64,000 bases of DNA, taken from positions 1,798,001 to 1,862,000 of the forward strand of contig NC_013165.1 of the NCBI RefSeq assembly GCF_000023885.1, written 5' to 3'. The position numbers and the translations under genes are program-made. How positions within the stretch are numbered: the stretch's first letter is position 1; the number at the start of each line of letters is the position of its first letter. Of this stretch, positions 19,018-28,305 are shown in pieces. The DNA comes from Slackia heliotrinireducens DSM 20476. Its GTDB lineage: Bacteria; Actinomycetota; Coriobacteriia; Coriobacteriales; Eggerthellaceae. The notes below the pieces were generated by a model. The model ran no database searches. It worked only from the letters and a program-made list of their open reading frames with translations, and was not told the origin of the DNA.

Positions 19018-19917
19018 CTATATGCGGTAAATCAACGAATTTGGATCGTCGATCTTGCCGGGAAGCTTCCTCTGCGCGATGTAAGCCACCGCGACCGTGG
19101 GTCCAACATGCAGACCCACGCAGGGGCTGACGGGTATGATGTCGACGGCATGGCCCAGCAGCGGCTCCACGTATTCCTTCGCGAAGTCCACCGCCGCAGA
19201 CTTCGGGCCGATGTACTGCACCACGCATTCCTGCAGGCCGCACTCGTCCATATCCCGTTTGAGCTGGTCGACGATGGCCCGCTTGGCGCGCTTGTAGGTA
19301 CGCACCTTCACCGGAGCCTCCACGATGCCGTTGACCACCGTCAGGATGGGTGTCAGCTGGATAAGGCTTCCCAAAAGCGCGGCCGCATGGCCGATGCGCC
19401 CGCCCGCCTTCAAAAACGCCAAGGTCTGCGGAGCGAACACGAAGCGCGAACGAGCCGCCGCATCCACGGTAATCTGGACGCACTCCTCGAAGGATTTGCC
19501 CTCCTTGATGGCTTTGGCGCATTCCAAAACGCAGAACCCCTCGTCAAGGCCGCAGGACCCGGAATCAATCACTACGATGTCGAACCCGGCGTGTCGGGCC
19601 TTGACCTTCTCGGCAACGCTAGCGGCGTTGGCCGCCGTGCCCGACAGGCCCATGGTGATGAAAACGGCTATGACGCTGTCCCCCGCCTGGGCGGCCTCTT
19701 CGAACATGTCCTCCAACTCACCCATCGGCGGCTGAGATGACGTGGGGATGTTGTCCACCATGTCCCCGATGCGGTCGTAGAACTCGTCGATATCCATGGT
19801 GGTTTCGACGTGCTCCTTGTCGCCCTCATGCAGAAACATGCTGATGACGCGGATGTTCTCACGTTCAGCCACATCTGCAGGAATCGAAGCCACGGAATCT
19901 GTTATCAGACGGATCAT
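19018..19917 (-). CDS. DegV family fatty-acid-binding protein (2)
   Basis: A 299-residue DegV protein, diverged from its neighbour. It has I-T-D-S-V-A-S-I at the N terminus and I-T-M-G-L-S-G-T-A at the ligand loop. The neighbour has F-T-A-G-L-S-G-S there, so the two may hold different acyl chains. The ATG at 19917 has GAGGAG upstream. Gap to the next degV start is 88 bases. Tandem DegV paralogues are common in Gram-positive bacteria with the FakAB fatty-acid system. Confidence 0.9.
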   Translation of the reverse strand: MIRLITDSVASIPADVAERENIRVISMFLHEGDKEHVETTMDIDEFYDRIGDMVDNIPTSSQPPMGELEDMFEEAAQAGDSVIAVFITMGLSGTAANAASVAEKVKARHAGFDIVVIDSGSCGLDEGFCVLECAKAIKEGKSFEECVQITVDAAARSRFVFAPQTLAFLKAGGRIGHAAALLGSLIQLTPILTVVNGIVEAPVKVRTYKRAKRAIVDQLKRDMDECGLQECVVQYIGPKSAAVDFAKEYVEPLLGHAVDIIPVSPCVGLHVGPTVAVAYIAQRKLPGKIDDPNSLIYRI

Positions 19918-19943
19918 ACGGCGCTCCTCGCAACGCACAAAAA

Positions 19944-19970
19944 ACGGCCCGGCGTTGAGCGCCGGGCCGT
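19944..19970 (-). terminator. terminator of the pncB transcript
   Basis: A perfect 11-bp GC-rich stem (ACGGCCCGGCG and its complement) with a 5-nt loop, followed on the minus strand by TTTTTT. It lies 20 bases past the pncB stop and 26 bases before the second degV start. Confidence 0.92.
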
Positions 19971-19990
19971 CAGACATAACAACTGACTAA

Positions 19991-21451
19991 CTACCGGCCG
20001 CGAAGCTCCGTTGCGAGCTTTGCTCGACGGTCCCAAAGGCCCTGCTCCAAGCCCACGGGATAGGAATGCGGATTCAACTGGCGCTTCTGGGATTCGTCCA
20101 GCTGCTCCAACCCTGCCTTCACGCGCTTCTGGGCCGCCATGGCGTTGCGGTCCTCGTCGCTGAGCACCGACTCGCCGTTGCGGGCCAGAGGGATGAGCAG
20201 CGTTTCGAATTCATGCTCGCCTAGGGTCTTGCGGCGCAGCACGTCGGCAGGGTCGACGATAACGCCGTGCTCATTGACCGCTTCGTTCACATCGAACACC
20301 ATGTCGCCGGCCAGTTTGCCGTTCTCATCGATGTAACGTCGGATGTCCAGAACGCCCGGGATGGTAAGCTTGGCTGTGCTCTCGGACACCTTCATGCGGC
20401 CGGTCCAGCGCTCTTCGCCCGGCATGCGGGTTGCGCAGAGCTTGTACACGCCGCCCAGCGAAGGCTGGTCGTACGCGCAGGCGAGTTTCGTGCCCACGCC
20501 CCAGGAGTTGACCTTGGCACCGCTTGCCTTGATGGAGGCGATGCTGTATTCGTCCAGGTCGTTGGACAGCACGATGCCGCAATCCGTCAGCCCCGCCTCG
20601 TCCAAACGCTCGCGGGCGTATTTGGCAAGCCATTCAAGGTCGCCGGAGTCGATACGGATGCCGATGAGGCGCTCGCCGCGCTCGCGCATCTCGAGACCGA
20701 CGGTGATGGCGTTCTCGATGCCGCGCTTCACGTCGTAGGTGTCCACCAGCAGCACGCAGTTGTTGGGGAAGATTTTCGCGTAGGCGCGGAACGCCTCCAG
20801 CTCGTCGTCGAAGGACATGACCCAGGAATGGGCGTGCGTTCCCGAAACCGGGATGTCGTACATCTTGCCGGCCATGACGTTGGAAGTCGAAGAGCAGCCT
20901 CCGACGACCGCGGCGCGGCTCGCCCAAAGCGACCCGCCCGCACCCTGGGCGCGGCGCAGGCCGAATTCGGCCACAGGGGTCTCGGCGGCAAGGCAGACGC
21001 GGGCGGCCTTGGTGGCGATCAGCGTCTGGAAGTTGATGCAGCACAGCAGCGCCGTCTCCAGAAGCTGGCACTGCATGATGGGGCCGCTCACACGCACCAG
21101 CGGTTCCATGGGAAACACGATGGTGCCTTCGCGGACGGCGTCGATGTCGACCGTAAGCCTCATGCCGCGCAGGTATTCGAGGAATTCCTTCTCGAACAGC
21201 GGACCGCCCAGAGGAGCGTTCAGCGAGGCCAGATACTCGATATCCGCGTCTTCGAAGCGGAAGCCGTCGATCATTTCGGCAAGCTGGGCCTGACCGCAGG
21301 ATACGGCGAAGCCGCCGTTGAACGGGTTGTCGCGGAAGTACATGAAGAAGCAGGCCTCTTCGTCACCCTTGCCGGATTCCCAATAGCCCTGGGCCATGGT
21401 GAGCTGGTAGAGGTCCGTCAACAATGCGTATTTGAGTTCATTCCTGGTCAT
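19991..21451 (-). CDS. pncB: nicotinate phosphoribosyltransferase
   Basis: Salvages nicotinic acid: joins it to PRPP, with ATP hydrolysis, to give nicotinate mononucleotide for NAD synthesis. The 486-residue protein begins with the family's N-terminal L-L-T-D-L-Y-Q-L-T-M and carries S-G-T-H-A-H-S-W, which contains the histidine phosphorylated in the reaction. The I-R-I-D-S-G-D-L block binds PRPP. The ATG at 21451 fits the family start; AGGGGAT lies upstream. It begins 20 bases after the ricT stop. Confidence 0.93.
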   Translation of the reverse strand: MTRNELKYALLTDLYQLTMAQGYWESGKGDEEACFFMYFRDNPFNGGFAVSCGQAQLAEMIDGFRFEDADIEYLASLNAPLGGPLFEKEFLEYLRGMRLTVDIDAVREGTIVFPMEPLVRVSGPIMQCQLLETALLCCINFQTLIATKAARVCLAAETPVAEFGLRRAQGAGGSLWASRAAVVGGCSSTSNVMAGKMYDIPVSGTHAHSWVMSFDDELEAFRAYAKIFPNNCVLLVDTYDVKRGIENAITVGLEMRERGERLIGIRIDSGDLEWLAKYARERLDEAGLTDCGIVLSNDLDEYSIASIKASGAKVNSWGVGTKLACAYDQPSLGGVYKLCATRMPGEERWTGRMKVSESTAKLTIPGVLDIRRYIDENGKLAGDMVFDVNEAVNEHGVIVDPADVLRRKTLGEHEFETLLIPLARNGESVLSDEDRNAMAAQKRVKAGLEQLDESQKRQLNPHSYPVGLEQGLWDRRAKLATELRGR

Positions 21452-21470
21452 AGACAATCATCCCCTGGTG

Positions 21471-22973
21471 TTAGTTTTCCTGTTGTTGTTGTCCTTCGGA
21501 ACCCTGTGCTTTATGGCTGCGCCTGCGGGTGCGACGGTGCTCACCGGCGGCGCCGTTGTTTGATTGATGGTTGGATGTCCCCTGCCCGGAACGTGTCTCC
21601 GCCAATCCAGAAGAACGCTGGCCCGGACGGGCGCCTGTGTTCTGCTTCTGCGGACGCGGCTTGCGGTTCGACTGCTGTTTCTGGGGCTTCTGCTGCTTCT
21701 GCTGTTGGGCCTGCTGCGGCTGCTTTTCCGCGGATGCGCCCGCACCTGCAGCGCCGCCCGTCGTCACATGCCTGCGGCGCGGCTTCTGGTTGGTGCGCTG
21801 GGACTTGGCCTGCTGCTGTTCCTTGGCAGTTTTCTGCTGGGCGTTCTTGTCCTGCTGGCCCTTGGCCTTCTTGGGCTGCTTCGCCTGCTGCTGCTTGGGC
21901 TGGCCCGCCTGGGCGTCCGATCCGTTCTTGGAGCGGCTCCGGCGCCTGCGCGAACGCTTCGATGCGCCCTCGCCTTCCTTGGCAGCACCGTCTGCGCGCC
22001 TGCGGGAAGGATTGTGCACCGCACGCGGATTCTCAGCCACCTTGTCGTTTCCGGTGAAGAGCTTGTCCACCAGAAGCGCCGTGGTCTTGGCCGCGTTGTT
22101 GGCGTCCTTGCACTCGAAGTAGACGTCCTCGGGAACCGTGTCCGGCTTGCCGTTGGGATTGTTCTCGCGTTCCACGGTCATGTCGGCGACAGGTACGCGG
22201 ATGCGCTTGTTGTCCGAGGTCAAAATGGTCACCGTCTCACGCGGAACGTTCACTTCGACCACCTTGGCCTCGCCTTCCGGCGTATCGACCTTGGCATTCA
22301 GCTTGGGACACCCCGTCTTGAACTCCTTGTAGACATCCGACTCGTAGCGCAAACAGCACATGAGGCGACCGCAAACACCGGAGATCTTCTGCGGGTTCAG
22401 CGACAGGTCCTGATCCTTGGCCATGCGGATGGTGACGGGATTGAATTTACCGCCCATGCGCGCGCAGCACAGCTCCTGGCCGCAGTGGCCGTAGCCACCC
22501 ACGATGCGAGCCTCGTCGCGGACGCCGATCTGGCGCATATCAACGCGGATGTGGAATTCGGACGCCAGCGAGCGGACCAGGTTGCGGAAGTCCACACGCT
22601 CTTCGGATTCGAAGTAGAAGATGCCCTTGTCGCCGTCGAACAAGTACTCGACCGTGACGGGGCGCATATCCAGACCCTGCTCCTCCACCATGCGCTTGAA
22701 AACGGGGACGGCGGCTTCAGCAAGACGCATCTGCTCTTCCCAGTGGGCTTCGTCTTCCTCGGTGGCGATGCGCAGCACGGGCTTCAGCGGACTGTCCAGC
22801 GCTTCGATGGCCTCCTCGGGGACCTCTTTCAGATCGCTGTCGGCAGTGCCGAATTCGGTGCCGCGCTCGGTGCTCACAATAAGCTTGTCGCCTGCGTGGA
22901 TATCTATGTCAACCGGGTCGAACCACAGTATCTTCGGATTGTAGGTCAACCGGACCGGTGCGACCTTAGGCAT
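21471..22973 (-). CDS. ricT: PSP1-domain protein, RicT/YaaT-like, with a basic tail
   Basis: The first ~290 residues are the PSP1/RicT fold with its two cysteine clusters, G-H-C-G-Q-E-L-C-C and G-V-C-G-R-L-M-C-C. In Bacillus the RicA-RicF-RicT complex binds Fe-S clusters and aids RNase Y-dependent mRNA processing. From about residue 340 to 500 the protein turns into a low-complexity tail rich in Q, K and R. Such a tail is not part of the usual ~275-residue family and looks like a nucleic-acid-binding extension. The gene overlaps holB by eight bases, matching the yaaT-holB linkage seen in Firmicutes. Confidence 0.88.
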   Translation of the reverse strand: MPKVAPVRLTYNPKILWFDPVDIDIHAGDKLIVSTERGTEFGTADSDLKEVPEEAIEALDSPLKPVLRIATEEDEAHWEEQMRLAEAAVPVFKRMVEEQGLDMRPVTVEYLFDGDKGIFYFESEERVDFRNLVRSLASEFHIRVDMRQIGVRDEARIVGGYGHCGQELCCARMGGKFNPVTIRMAKDQDLSLNPQKISGVCGRLMCCLRYESDVYKEFKTGCPKLNAKVDTPEGEAKVVEVNVPRETVTILTSDNKRIRVPVADMTVERENNPNGKPDTVPEDVYFECKDANNAAKTTALLVDKLFTGNDKVAENPRAVHNPSRRRADGAAKEGEGASKRSRRRRSRSKNGSDAQAGQPKQQQAKQPKKAKGQQDKNAQQKTAKEQQQAKSQRTNQKPRRRHVTTGGAAGAGASAEKQPQQAQQQKQQKPQKQQSNRKPRPQKQNTGARPGQRSSGLAETRSGQGTSNHQSNNGAAGEHRRTRRRSHKAQGSEGQQQQEN

Positions 22974-24087
22974 ATAAAACCTCTCTTATCTCAAAAAGCA
23001 TCGCTTCGATGCTCACTTGTGGTGAAACATTATACGTAATGGCGACCTCCGCGGCATCAACGCATTTCTCGGCCTTACACGCGGCCTCCACGGTTGTATG
23101 TCGGGCCGCATCGCGAATGGCATCCGCGGCGTCGATGTTGAGGACCAAATCCGGTGTGCCGGCGCACACCACCGCCACATCCCGCAGCCACGAGCGCACC
23201 ACCGATGTCATCTGGCGCAGCAGCTCGAAAGATGCCTGGGACAAAAGGCGTTTCTGACGGGCCTCAAGCGCCTTCAGGGCGCTGCGCTGCAGAAACTCCG
23301 AGCTTTCCTCAAGCGTCCGTTCCTGCTCGCGCCTGACCGCGTCCAACGGAGTCTTGGTGGCGGATACGATGTCCGATGCGTACGATAGCACGTCCAAATC
23401 GTCGGCACGGGCCAGCGACGCCAGCACCAGCAGCACCTTGTCGCGATAGGCCTGCCGCTCCGGGGATTTGAGGAACTCCAGGCCCTTGGTCACCGAGCCG
23501 TTGCAGGCCTGGATGGCTATCATGGCCTGCGGAGTGGACGCCTGGCTGTTCTGCACCAGGATGGCCGTGGCCTCCGACGCAGGGATGTTACGGAAAGGCA
23601 CCACCTGGCAGCGCGACACGATGGTCGAAAGCACCGCCGAAGACGTGCGGCCTAGAAGCAGGAACACAACGTCCGACGGGGGCTCCTCCAAGGTCTTCAG
23701 GAAGGCGTTCGCCGGGGACGTGCCCATGAGGTCCACGCGGTCCAGAATATAGACCTTGCGTTTCGCCTGGACAGGTGCCATGGCGCAGTCGGAGACGATC
23801 TCGCGGATCTGCTCGACCAGGTACCCCTGGGCGCCTTCGGGCACGACGTAGCGCACGTCGGGATGCACCCGGCGGGTCACCTTCCGGCGGATTTCCATCT
23901 TCTCGTTCGCGTCGGCCGTGTCGCTCTTCAAGATCTCCTCGGCGAAGGCGTACGCGGCGGCGGTCTTGTTGGAGCCTGCCATGCCCGTGAACAGGTAAGC
24001 CTGGCTCACCTTGCCCGATGCGACACAGGTGCGCAGGTATTCGCGTACTTTCGGCTGTCCGTATATGGTGTCGAAGGCGTCCGACAT
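22966..24087 (-). CDS. holB: DNA polymerase III delta' subunit
   Basis: Clamp-loader subunit that helps place the sliding clamp on DNA. The 373-residue protein has an AAA+ N-terminal half with a degenerate P-loop (G-M-A-G-S-N-K-T) and the S-R-C motif (I-V-S-R-C-Q-V). The zinc-binding four-cysteine module normally found between P-loop and Walker B in delta' subunits is missing; that stretch has no cysteine. Its ATG overlaps the tmk stop (TGATG), and its end overlaps ricT, giving a tightly coupled tmk-holB-ricT set. Confidence 0.88.
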   Translation of the reverse strand: MSDAFDTIYGQPKVREYLRTCVASGKVSQAYLFTGMAGSNKTAAAYAFAEEILKSDTADANEKMEIRRKVTRRVHPDVRYVVPEGAQGYLVEQIREIVSDCAMAPVQAKRKVYILDRVDLMGTSPANAFLKTLEEPPSDVVFLLLGRTSSAVLSTIVSRCQVVPFRNIPASEATAILVQNSQASTPQAMIAIQACNGSVTKGLEFLKSPERQAYRDKVLLVLASLARADDLDVLSYASDIVSATKTPLDAVRREQERTLEESSEFLQRSALKALEARQKRLLSQASFELLRQMTSVVRSWLRDVAVVCAGTPDLVLNIDAADAIRDAARHTTVEAACKAEKCVDAAEVAITYNVSPQVSIEAMLFEIREVLYA

Positions 24088-24791
24088 CAGTCGACCTTCT
24101 TCACGTCTAAGGATGCGAAATGATCCTCGTTGCCGATGAACCGCTCCAGCTGGGGCAGGACATCTGCCAGGGCCTTGAAGACCGACTGGGACGTGAGGGA
24201 TTTCGCACTGGCGGACTGAACCATGCGGATGCGCTTCTTGCTTTGGGCGGCAAGCTCGACGAACGCCTGGTTCACACGCACATGGAAATCATGTCCGGCG
24301 GACTCGAGGCGGTCGGCGCCGTCATCCTTGGTGGCGCGGTAGAGCCCCTCCAAGGCGTTCGGAGCCACCATGAGCACGGTGGCATCAGGGACTATGCCCT
24401 GGCAGGCAAGCTCATTCGCCCTTCGAACACGGTCCAGCTCCAATCCCCGACCATAGCCCTGGTAGGCCAGCGTCGAATCGGTGAACCGGTCGCAGAGCAC
24501 GATGGCGCCCCGTTCAAGCGCAGGCTTGATGGCTTCGGCCACCAGCTGTGCGCGTGCCGCCTCGTAGATGAAAAGCTCGGTCCAATCGGCCATCTCGGCG
24601 TTCTCGGGATCCAGCACGACGCCGCGCAGTTGCTCGCCTATGCGAGTCGAGCCGGGTTCGCGAACGCGCACCACCTCGAAGCCGCAGGCCTCGAGAGTCT
24701 GCGCCAGGAAGTTGATATGGGTAGATTTTCCAGCGCCTTCCCCACCTTCGAAAGTGATGAAAACGCCCGTATGTGCAGCCGCGTCAGTCAT
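24087..24791 (-). CDS. tmk: thymidylate kinase
   Basis: Phosphorylates dTMP to dTDP for DNA synthesis. The 234-residue protein has the P-loop G-G-E-G-A-G-K-S-T, the D-R-F-T-D-S-T motif and the Y-Q-G-Y-G-R block typical of Tmk. The ATG at 24791 has AGGAG nine bases upstream and overlaps the fumarase beta gene by eight bases; a longer open frame to 24824 has no support. It is coupled to holB. Confidence 0.94.
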   Translation of the reverse strand: MTDAAAHTGVFITFEGGEGAGKSTHINFLAQTLEACGFEVVRVREPGSTRIGEQLRGVVLDPENAEMADWTELFIYEAARAQLVAEAIKPALERGAIVLCDRFTDSTLAYQGYGRGLELDRVRRANELACQGIVPDATVLMVAPNALEGLYRATKDDGADRLESAGHDFHVRVNQAFVELAAQSKKRIRMVQSASAKSLTSQSVFKALADVLPQLERFIGNEDHFASLDVKKVD

Positions 24792-25314
24792 AGATGCATG
24801 CTCCTGCAGTATCGATGCCGACAAACGCCGGGAAGTCGACGACCTCGATGCGTCGCAGCGCCTCGGTGCCCAGGTCGTCGTAGGCTACGACCTCGCCCGA
24901 CGTCACGCACTTCGCCAACAGCGCGGCGGCGCCGCCCGTGGTGACGAAATACACCGACCCGGTGTCGATGCAGGCCTGGCGAACTTCATCGGAGCGCACG
25001 CCTTTGCCAAGCGTTGCAGCGATGCCGGCATGGTAGAGCTCCGGTGCCGCGAAATCCATGCGTGAGGCCGTGGTGGGACCAACAGCGCCGAAGGGACGTC
25101 CTGCGGAAGGAGGCGTGGGTCCTGCGTAGAAGATCGCCTGCCCGTCAAGGCCGTACGGAAGGCTTCCCTGTTCATGCAGTTCGGCCAGAAGGCGGATGTG
25201 GCCTGCGTCGCGCAGCATGTACATCGTGCCCGTGAGCAAGCAGGCATCGCCCATGGCCAGGGTTTTCAGCTCATCGCGGTTCAGAGGGAGGGAAAGCCGG
25301 CGCTGTTCTGTCAT
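24784..25314 (-). CDS. fumarate hydratase class I, beta subunit
   Basis: A 176-residue protein matching the C-terminal (beta) domain of class I Fe-S hydro-lyases, with the Y-A-G-P-T-P and G-P-T-T-A-S-R-M blocks. With the alpha subunit it interconverts fumarate and malate. The related two-subunit enzyme L-tartrate dehydratase is very similar, so fumarase is the more likely but not proven activity. Its ATG overlaps the alpha stop by four bases. Confidence 0.86.
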   Translation of the reverse strand: MTEQRRLSLPLNRDELKTLAMGDACLLTGTMYMLRDAGHIRLLAELHEQGSLPYGLDGQAIFYAGPTPPSAGRPFGAVGPTTASRMDFAAPELYHAGIAATLGKGVRSDEVRQACIDTGSVYFVTTGGAAALLAKCVTSGEVVAYDDLGTEALRRIEVVDFPAFVGIDTAGACIYD

Positions 25315-26189
25315 CGGACCCCTCCCACCGGCGTGGTTTCTAGCTCAATGGTCATGCGGCGCATGGCCGAGCATCCCATGTTGATGGCAAGCGGCAGGGC
25401 CGCGATGTGGCACGGTGCCGTGTTCACGTGGACGTCCAAGGCCAAAGTCTTTCCGCCCAAGGCGCCGGGACCCATGCCAGTGGCGTTGACCATGTCCAGA
25501 AGCTCCCGCTCGAATGCTGCCACCTCGGGGTTTTCGCTCGCACAACCCACAGGACGCAGAAGCGCCGTTTTCGCCAGGTGGGCCACCTTGTCGAAGGTGC
25601 CGCCCACGCCGATGCCGATGACCAGCGGCGGGCAAGCGTTTGCCGCCTTGTGGCGGACGCAGTCCATGACCTCGCGCACAATGCCTTCACGGCCGGCGCC
25701 AGGGGTGAGCATGACCACGCGGGATGCGTTGTCGGATCCGCCGCCCTTCAACAGCACGTGCACGCGGGCGCCGGGGGCGTCCACGAACTCCACGTCCACG
25801 AAGGCCGGCGTGTTGTCGCCGGTGTTGCTGCGGTCCACAAGGGCGTCCTTGACGACGCTCTTGCGCAGGTTGGCCTCCGTATAAGCCCGAGCCACAGCAT
25901 CGTTCACCAGGGAGAACGCGTCTCCCGGCAGCAACACGTCCGGCCCGATCTCTAGACATACCCACGTAGTGCCCGTATCCTGACAGATGGGCACGCGGTC
26001 GGCTTCAGCGATATCGGCGTTTTCCAGCAGTTGGTCTAAAACGATGGCGCCGCGCGATGGGCCCTCAAGGCCGCGGGCGCGCACGAGAGCATCCCGCACA
26101 TCGGCGGGCAGCACGCAGGCGGTCTGCGGTATCGCCTCGTAAACGGCCTGCGCAATCATCTCTTTGGTAAGCAAGTTAAACGTATTCAT
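25311..26189 (-). CDS. fumarate hydratase class I, alpha subunit (4Fe-4S)
   Basis: A 292-residue protein of the N-terminal Fe-S hydro-lyase family. Cluster cysteines are visible in P-I-C-Q-D-T-G and further on in M-D-C-V-R-H-K and V-G-C-A-S-E. It forms an oxygen-sensitive hydratase with the beta subunit encoded next. No ribosome site precedes the ATG; instead TATAAT ends eight bases upstream, which suggests a leaderless mRNA. It heads a chain of overlapping genes: alpha, beta, tmk, holB, ricT. Confidence 0.87.
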   Translation of the reverse strand: MNTFNLLTKEMIAQAVYEAIPQTACVLPADVRDALVRARGLEGPSRGAIVLDQLLENADIAEADRVPICQDTGTTWVCLEIGPDVLLPGDAFSLVNDAVARAYTEANLRKSVVKDALVDRSNTGDNTPAFVDVEFVDAPGARVHVLLKGGGSDNASRVVMLTPGAGREGIVREVMDCVRHKAANACPPLVIGIGVGGTFDKVAHLAKTALLRPVGCASENPEVAAFERELLDMVNATGMGPGALGGKTLALDVHVNTAPCHIAALPLAINMGCSAMRRMTIELETTPVGGVR

Positions 26190-26197
26190 AACCCGCT

Positions 26198-26203
26198 ATT
26201 ATA
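26198..26203 (-). promoter_or_regulatory. -10 element for a probably leaderless fumarase transcript
   Basis: A perfect TATAAT on the minus strand ends eight bases before the ATG at 26189, so transcription would start at or within a base or two of the start codon. A hairpin (CAGGGG / CCCCTG, 26213-26230) sits just upstream. No good -35 was found. Confidence 0.55.
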
Positions 26204-26354
26204 CCTGCAACTCAGGGGCGTTTCCCCCTGTTATGGCGTTGCCTCATAAAACGCACGGTGAGCGACCGCAGGCAACAAACACCCTAGACGTGGAGCATCC
26301 GCACGGAAGGTCCTGTTGCACTCCCCCCACCTACGCTGGTGTCGGAAATATAAA

Positions 26355-26381
26355 ACGACCCCCGAGGGTTTCGGGGGTCGT
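26355..26381 (-). terminator. terminator after rplW, ending the ribosomal operon
   Basis: A perfect 11-bp stem (ACGACCCCCGA / TCGGGGGTCGT) with a 5-nt loop, followed on the minus strand by TTTTATATTT. It begins 18 bases past the rplW stop. Confidence 0.93.
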
Positions 26382-26398
26382 TGGCAATCAACCATATG

Positions 26399-26686
26399 TT
26401 AGTTGACGGCGAACAGCTCGATAGAGTCGCCTTCGGCCAGGGTGACCATGGCCTTCTTCCAGGAACGGGTGTAACCGGCCTGGTAGCGAACACGCTTCGG
26501 CTTCGGCTTGACGTTGATGGTGTTGACCTTGACAACCTTAACCTTGAAGATCTCTTCGACAGCCTTGGCAATCTCAACCTTGTTGGAATCCTTGGCAACC
26601 TCGAAGGTGTAGGTGTTCTTCTCCATCATGTCATAGCTATGCTCGGTGATGACCGGGCGGATGATGACCTCGCGGGGATCCTTCAT
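26399..26686 (-). CDS. rplW: 50S ribosomal protein L23
   Basis: A 95-residue protein of usual L23 length, with the N-terminal [10 protein letters not shown] signature. It sits at the peptide exit tunnel and docks trigger factor and SRP. Its ATG follows the rplD stop with no gap (TAAATG). In most bacteria rplB comes next; here a terminator does. Confidence 0.96.
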   Translation of the reverse strand: MKDPREVIIRPVITEHSYDMMEKNTYTFEVAKDSNKVEIAKAVEEIFKVKVVKVNTINVKPKPKRVRYQAGYTRSWKKAMVTLAEGDSIELFAVN

Positions 26687-27310
26687 TTACTTCAGCACCT
26701 CCTCGAGACGCTTCAGGGTCGATGCGGTGAGCACCAGGACCTTGTTGTCGATCAGTTCCATGGTGTTGGCCTCTCCGACGGAGATGACGTTGACCTTGGG
26801 GATGTTGCGGAAGGACAGGTACGCGTTCACGTCGTCATTCGGAATGACGATGGTGGTGCGACGGTCAAGACCGTTGGCCTTCAGGAAAGCGACGGCTTCC
26901 TTGGTGCAAGGCTTCTCGAACTTGAAGTCCTCGACGACCATCAGCTGGCCATCGGCAAGCTTGGCAGACAGCGCAGAGCGCATGGCCAGCTTGACTTCCT
27001 TACGGTTCACGCGGAAGGCGTAGCTGCGGGGATGAGGACCGAAGACGGTGCCGCCGCCAGCCCACTGGGGTGCACGGATGGTACCCTGACGGGCACGGCC
27101 GGTGCCCTTCTGACGCCACGGCTTCTTGCCGCCGCCGCGAACTTCGCCGCGGGTCTTGGTGTCATGCGTGCCCTGACGCATGGCCGCCTGCTGGGAGCGG
27201 ACGACCGTATGCATCACATGCACGTTCGGCTCGATGCCGAACACAGCGGACTCGAGCTCGACCTCGGAGGCCTTCTCGCCGCTGGCATTCTTGATTTCAA
27301 TAGTAGCCAT
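26687..27310 (-). CDS. rplD: 50S ribosomal protein L4
   Basis: A 207-residue L4 with the conserved basic loop [14 protein letters not shown] that reaches into the exit tunnel. GAGGAG precedes the ATG. In E. coli L4 also represses its own operon; whether it does so here cannot be told. Confidence 0.97.
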   Translation of the reverse strand: MATIEIKNASGEKASEVELESAVFGIEPNVHVMHTVVRSQQAAMRQGTHDTKTRGEVRGGGKKPWRQKGTGRARQGTIRAPQWAGGGTVFGPHPRSYAFRVNRKEVKLAMRSALSAKLADGQLMVVEDFKFEKPCTKEAVAFLKANGLDRRTTIVIPNDDVNAYLSFRNIPKVNVISVGEANTMELIDNKVLVLTASTLKRLEEVLK

Positions 27311-27328
27311 TGTGTTGAACTCCTCTTA

Positions 27329-27949
27329 TTAAGCCATGCGGACGCGCACGATGCCGCCCTTGGCACCGGGCACAGCACCCTTCACCAGGATCAGGTTCTG
27401 CTCTGCGTCGATGCGGACAACTTCGAGATTCTTGGTGGTCACGGTGTTGCAGCCCATGTGGCCAGGCATACGAACGCCCTTCAGAACGCGAGAAGGCGTA
27501 GCGCACATGCCGACCGAACCGGGAGCGCGATGGAAGTGCGCACCATGTCCGCCGGGGCCGCCACGGAAGCCGTGACGCTTGATGACGCCCTGGAAGCCCT
27601 TGCCGATGGACGTGCCGGTCACATGGACCTTCTTGACGTCGGCGAAAGCCTCGACGGTCTGCAGGTCGCCGACCTTGTAGTCAGCGGCGTTCTCGACGCG
27701 AACCTCACGCAGGTAGCGGGTAGGTTCGGTGCCCAGCTTGGCGAAATGGCCAGCCATGGGCTTGTTGACCTTCTGGGGCTTGATGGCGCCGAAGCCGAGC
27801 TGAACAGCCTCGTAGCCGTCGGTATCAGTAGTCTTGATCTGGCAGACCTTGTTGGGCTCGGCCACGATGACGGTGCAAGGGACAACCTTCTCGTCCTCGT
27901 TGAAGAGCTGGGTCATGCCGATCTTCTTGCCGTAGATGGCATTGATCAT
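27329..27949 (-). CDS. rplC: 50S ribosomal protein L3
   Basis: A 206-residue L3, with the N-terminal G-K-K-I-G-M-T-Q and the conserved [10 protein letters not shown] loop near the peptidyl-transferase centre. AGGAG precedes the ATG. It lies 14 bases after rpsJ. Confidence 0.97.
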   Translation of the reverse strand: MINAIYGKKIGMTQLFNEDEKVVPCTVIVAEPNKVCQIKTTDTDGYEAVQLGFGAIKPQKVNKPMAGHFAKLGTEPTRYLREVRVENAADYKVGDLQTVEAFADVKKVHVTGTSIGKGFQGVIKRHGFRGGPGGHGAHFHRAPGSVGMCATPSRVLKGVRMPGHMGCNTVTTKNLEVVRIDAEQNLILVKGAVPGAKGGIVRVRMA

Positions 27950-27963
27950 AATTCGGTCACTCC

Positions 27964-28272
27964 TTACAGCTTGATCTCGATGTCGACACCAGCCGGGAGA
28001 TCGAGACGCATGAGCGAGTCAACGGTGCTCTGGGTCGGCTCCAGGATGTCGATCAGGCGCTTGTGCGTACGCATCTCGAACTGTTCACGGGAGTCCTTGT
28101 CGACATGGGGACCGCGAACGACGCAGTACAGGTTGCGCTCGGTGGGCAGGGGAATAGGTCCGGAGACCTTTGCACCGGTCTTCTGGGCGGTGTCCACAAT
28201 CAGCTTCGTGGACTGATCCACGATTTCATGATCGTAGCCCTTCAGGCGGATGCGGATCTTTTGATTAGCCAC
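27964..28272 (-). CDS. rpsJ: 30S ribosomal protein S10
   Basis: A 102-residue S10 (also NusE, an antitermination partner). The GTG at 28272 is chosen: GGAGGAAATTAAA sits directly upstream and the resulting length is the normal 102 residues. The open frame extends ten codons further, but that part encodes the ribosome site. It follows fusA by 33 bases with no tuf gene between. Confidence 0.96.
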   Translation of the reverse strand: MANQKIRIRLKGYDHEIVDQSTKLIVDTAQKTGAKVSGPIPLPTERNLYCVVRGPHVDKDSREQFEMRTHKRLIDILEPTQSTVDSLMRLDLPAGVDIEIKL

Positions 28273-28305
28273 TTTAATTTCCTCCATAGAAGTTTGCGTC
28301 ACGCA

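Noticed and set aside
26381-28216. 611-residue open frame on the plus strand
   Set aside because: Antisense shadow of rplW, rplD, rplC and rpsJ, with no recognised domain.
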